Below are positions 4,802-5,209 of a DNA stretch of 5,209 bases, in pieces; within the stretch, counting starts at the first letter, position 1, and every line of letters starts with the position of its first letter. Source of the DNA: an uncultured Eubacteriales bacterium (GTDB lineage Bacteria; Bacillota; Clostridia; Oscillospirales; Acutalibacteraceae); the NCBI GenBank assembly GCA_900321665.1, contig ONWY01000125.1:1-5209 (forward strand), given 5' to 3'. The notes below the pieces were generated by a model, which was given only the letters and a program-made list of their open reading frames with translations, was not told the origin of the DNA and did not search any database. The position numbers and the translations under genes were made by a program.

Positions 4802-5209
4802 ATGCGAGAAAAGAATAGTTCCGGCAAAGTGCATACGCCCTCGGCTTACGATGCCTATCTCCATTCCACACAATCGGAGGATTTGGAGGAGGATATCGGT
4901 TACTTTGAAAGCCGCAAACCGCAGCGAGAGAGTGAATCGGTCTCCCGCGGCACTGCTGCGCGCAAAAAAAGCACAAAGCGCAAAGGCTTCATAAAAAAAG
5001 GTAAAAAAGCAAAAAAAGAGCGCTCTGTGCAACGCACTCCGGCGCGCGAGGTACCCGAGCGCCGGTTGTCGCAGGAATACCTCGAAATGAAAGCCCAAAA
5101 GGAGCATCAAAAGAAGCAAAAGGCATATAAAAACGACCGCTTGTACACCTTTATTGCAGGATTTATCATTACCGTGCTGATTTTCACCTTCAGCATTCTT
5201 ACCTTGACC
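4802..5209 (+). CDS. Single-pass membrane protein with a long basic cytoplasmic tail, possible DHHW/SGNH-type acylation partner (3' partial)
   Basis: The frame is open for 136 codons from ATG 4802 to the window edge with no stop. Residues 1-112 are highly hydrophilic: an acidic patch (SEDLEEDIGYFE, 25-36), then a Lys/Arg-rich block (about 53-75, with KKSTKRKGFIKKGKKAKKER) and a charged, probably helical stretch (QEYLEMKAQKEHQKKQKAYK, 91-110). A hydrophobic helix follows from about 114 (LYTFIAGFIITVLIFTFSIL). The basic side before the helix predicts a cytoplasmic N-terminus and an outside C-terminal domain, which is cut off. In related clostridial loci the gene after MBOAT often encodes a DHHW or AlgX/DltD-like SGNH protein starting with one membrane helix, so that is the likely identity, but no catalytic motif lies inside the window. 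The long tail before the anchor is unusual for those proteins. ATG 4802 is chosen because it is two bases after the MBOAT stop. Confidence 0.7.
   Translation, partial: MREKNSSGKVHTPSAYDAYLHSTQSEDLEEDIGYFESRKPQRESESVSRGTAARKKSTKRKGFIKKGKKAKKERSVQRTPAREVPERRLSQEYLEMKAQKEHQKKQKAYKNDRLYTFIAGFIITVLIFTFSILTLT

Noticed and set aside
4796..5119. 107-codon minus-strand frame at the right end
   Set aside because: It lies opposite the Lys-rich tail of the last gene, so Lys codons read as Phe/Leu on the other strand. The plus-strand gene fits the operon with a two-base gap.
1..5209. CRISPR array, tRNA, rRNA or a transposase gene
   Set aside because: No spaced direct repeats, no tRNA-like cloverleaf or rRNA sequence, and no transposase motifs were seen on either strand.

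Overview
The window looks like chromosomal or accessory DNA from a low-to-mid GC Gram-positive anaerobe of the class Clostridia, probably the Ruminococcus/Oscillospiraceae side. The reasons are strong GGAGG-type ribosome binding sites, a near-consensus sigma-A promoter (TTGATA-17-TATAAT), and protein families typical of that group (DUF4358, a DUF6514-like small protein, AlgI/DltB-type MBOAT beside SGNH proteins). The genus cannot be fixed from the sequence alone.

Left part (1-1367, + strand). The window opens in the last 18 codons of a gene whose product ends in a Tyr/Asn-repeat tail. About 100 bases later comes a Ser/Thr protein kinase of the YegI type, the kinase of the TerY-P (vWA / PP2C phosphatase / kinase) triad. 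The kinase is broken. Its N-terminal and catalytic part runs in one frame to a TGA at 815-817. The rest of the kinase fold, a Cys-rich segment (ending CPWC) and a C-terminal membrane helix continue in the next frame to 1367. A single net +1 shift near 800-820 would give one protein of about 402 residues, so this is a recent frameshift pseudogene, a sequencing error, or less likely a recoded gene.

Middle (1368-1840). A small convergent minus-strand gene (90 aa, DUF6514-like) is followed by an AT-rich divergent promoter region.

Right part (1841-5209, + strand). This is a probable cell-envelope O-acylation cassette: a membrane-anchored SGNH-hydrolase-like protein, an overlapping DUF4358 protein, a 282-base gap with an 80-nt imperfect hairpin, a complete MBOAT acyltransferase, and, two bases downstream, the start of a single-pass membrane protein with a long basic cytoplasmic tail, cut off by the window edge. 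By analogy with DltB/DltD, PatA/PatB and AlgI/AlgJ/AlgX, the MBOAT protein would move an acyl group (often acetyl) across the membrane, and the SGNH-type partner(s) would place it on an extracellular glycan or other envelope polymer. The role of the DUF4358 protein is unknown. The truncated last gene is where a second SGNH/DHHW-type partner is commonly expected, but its catalytic part lies outside the window.
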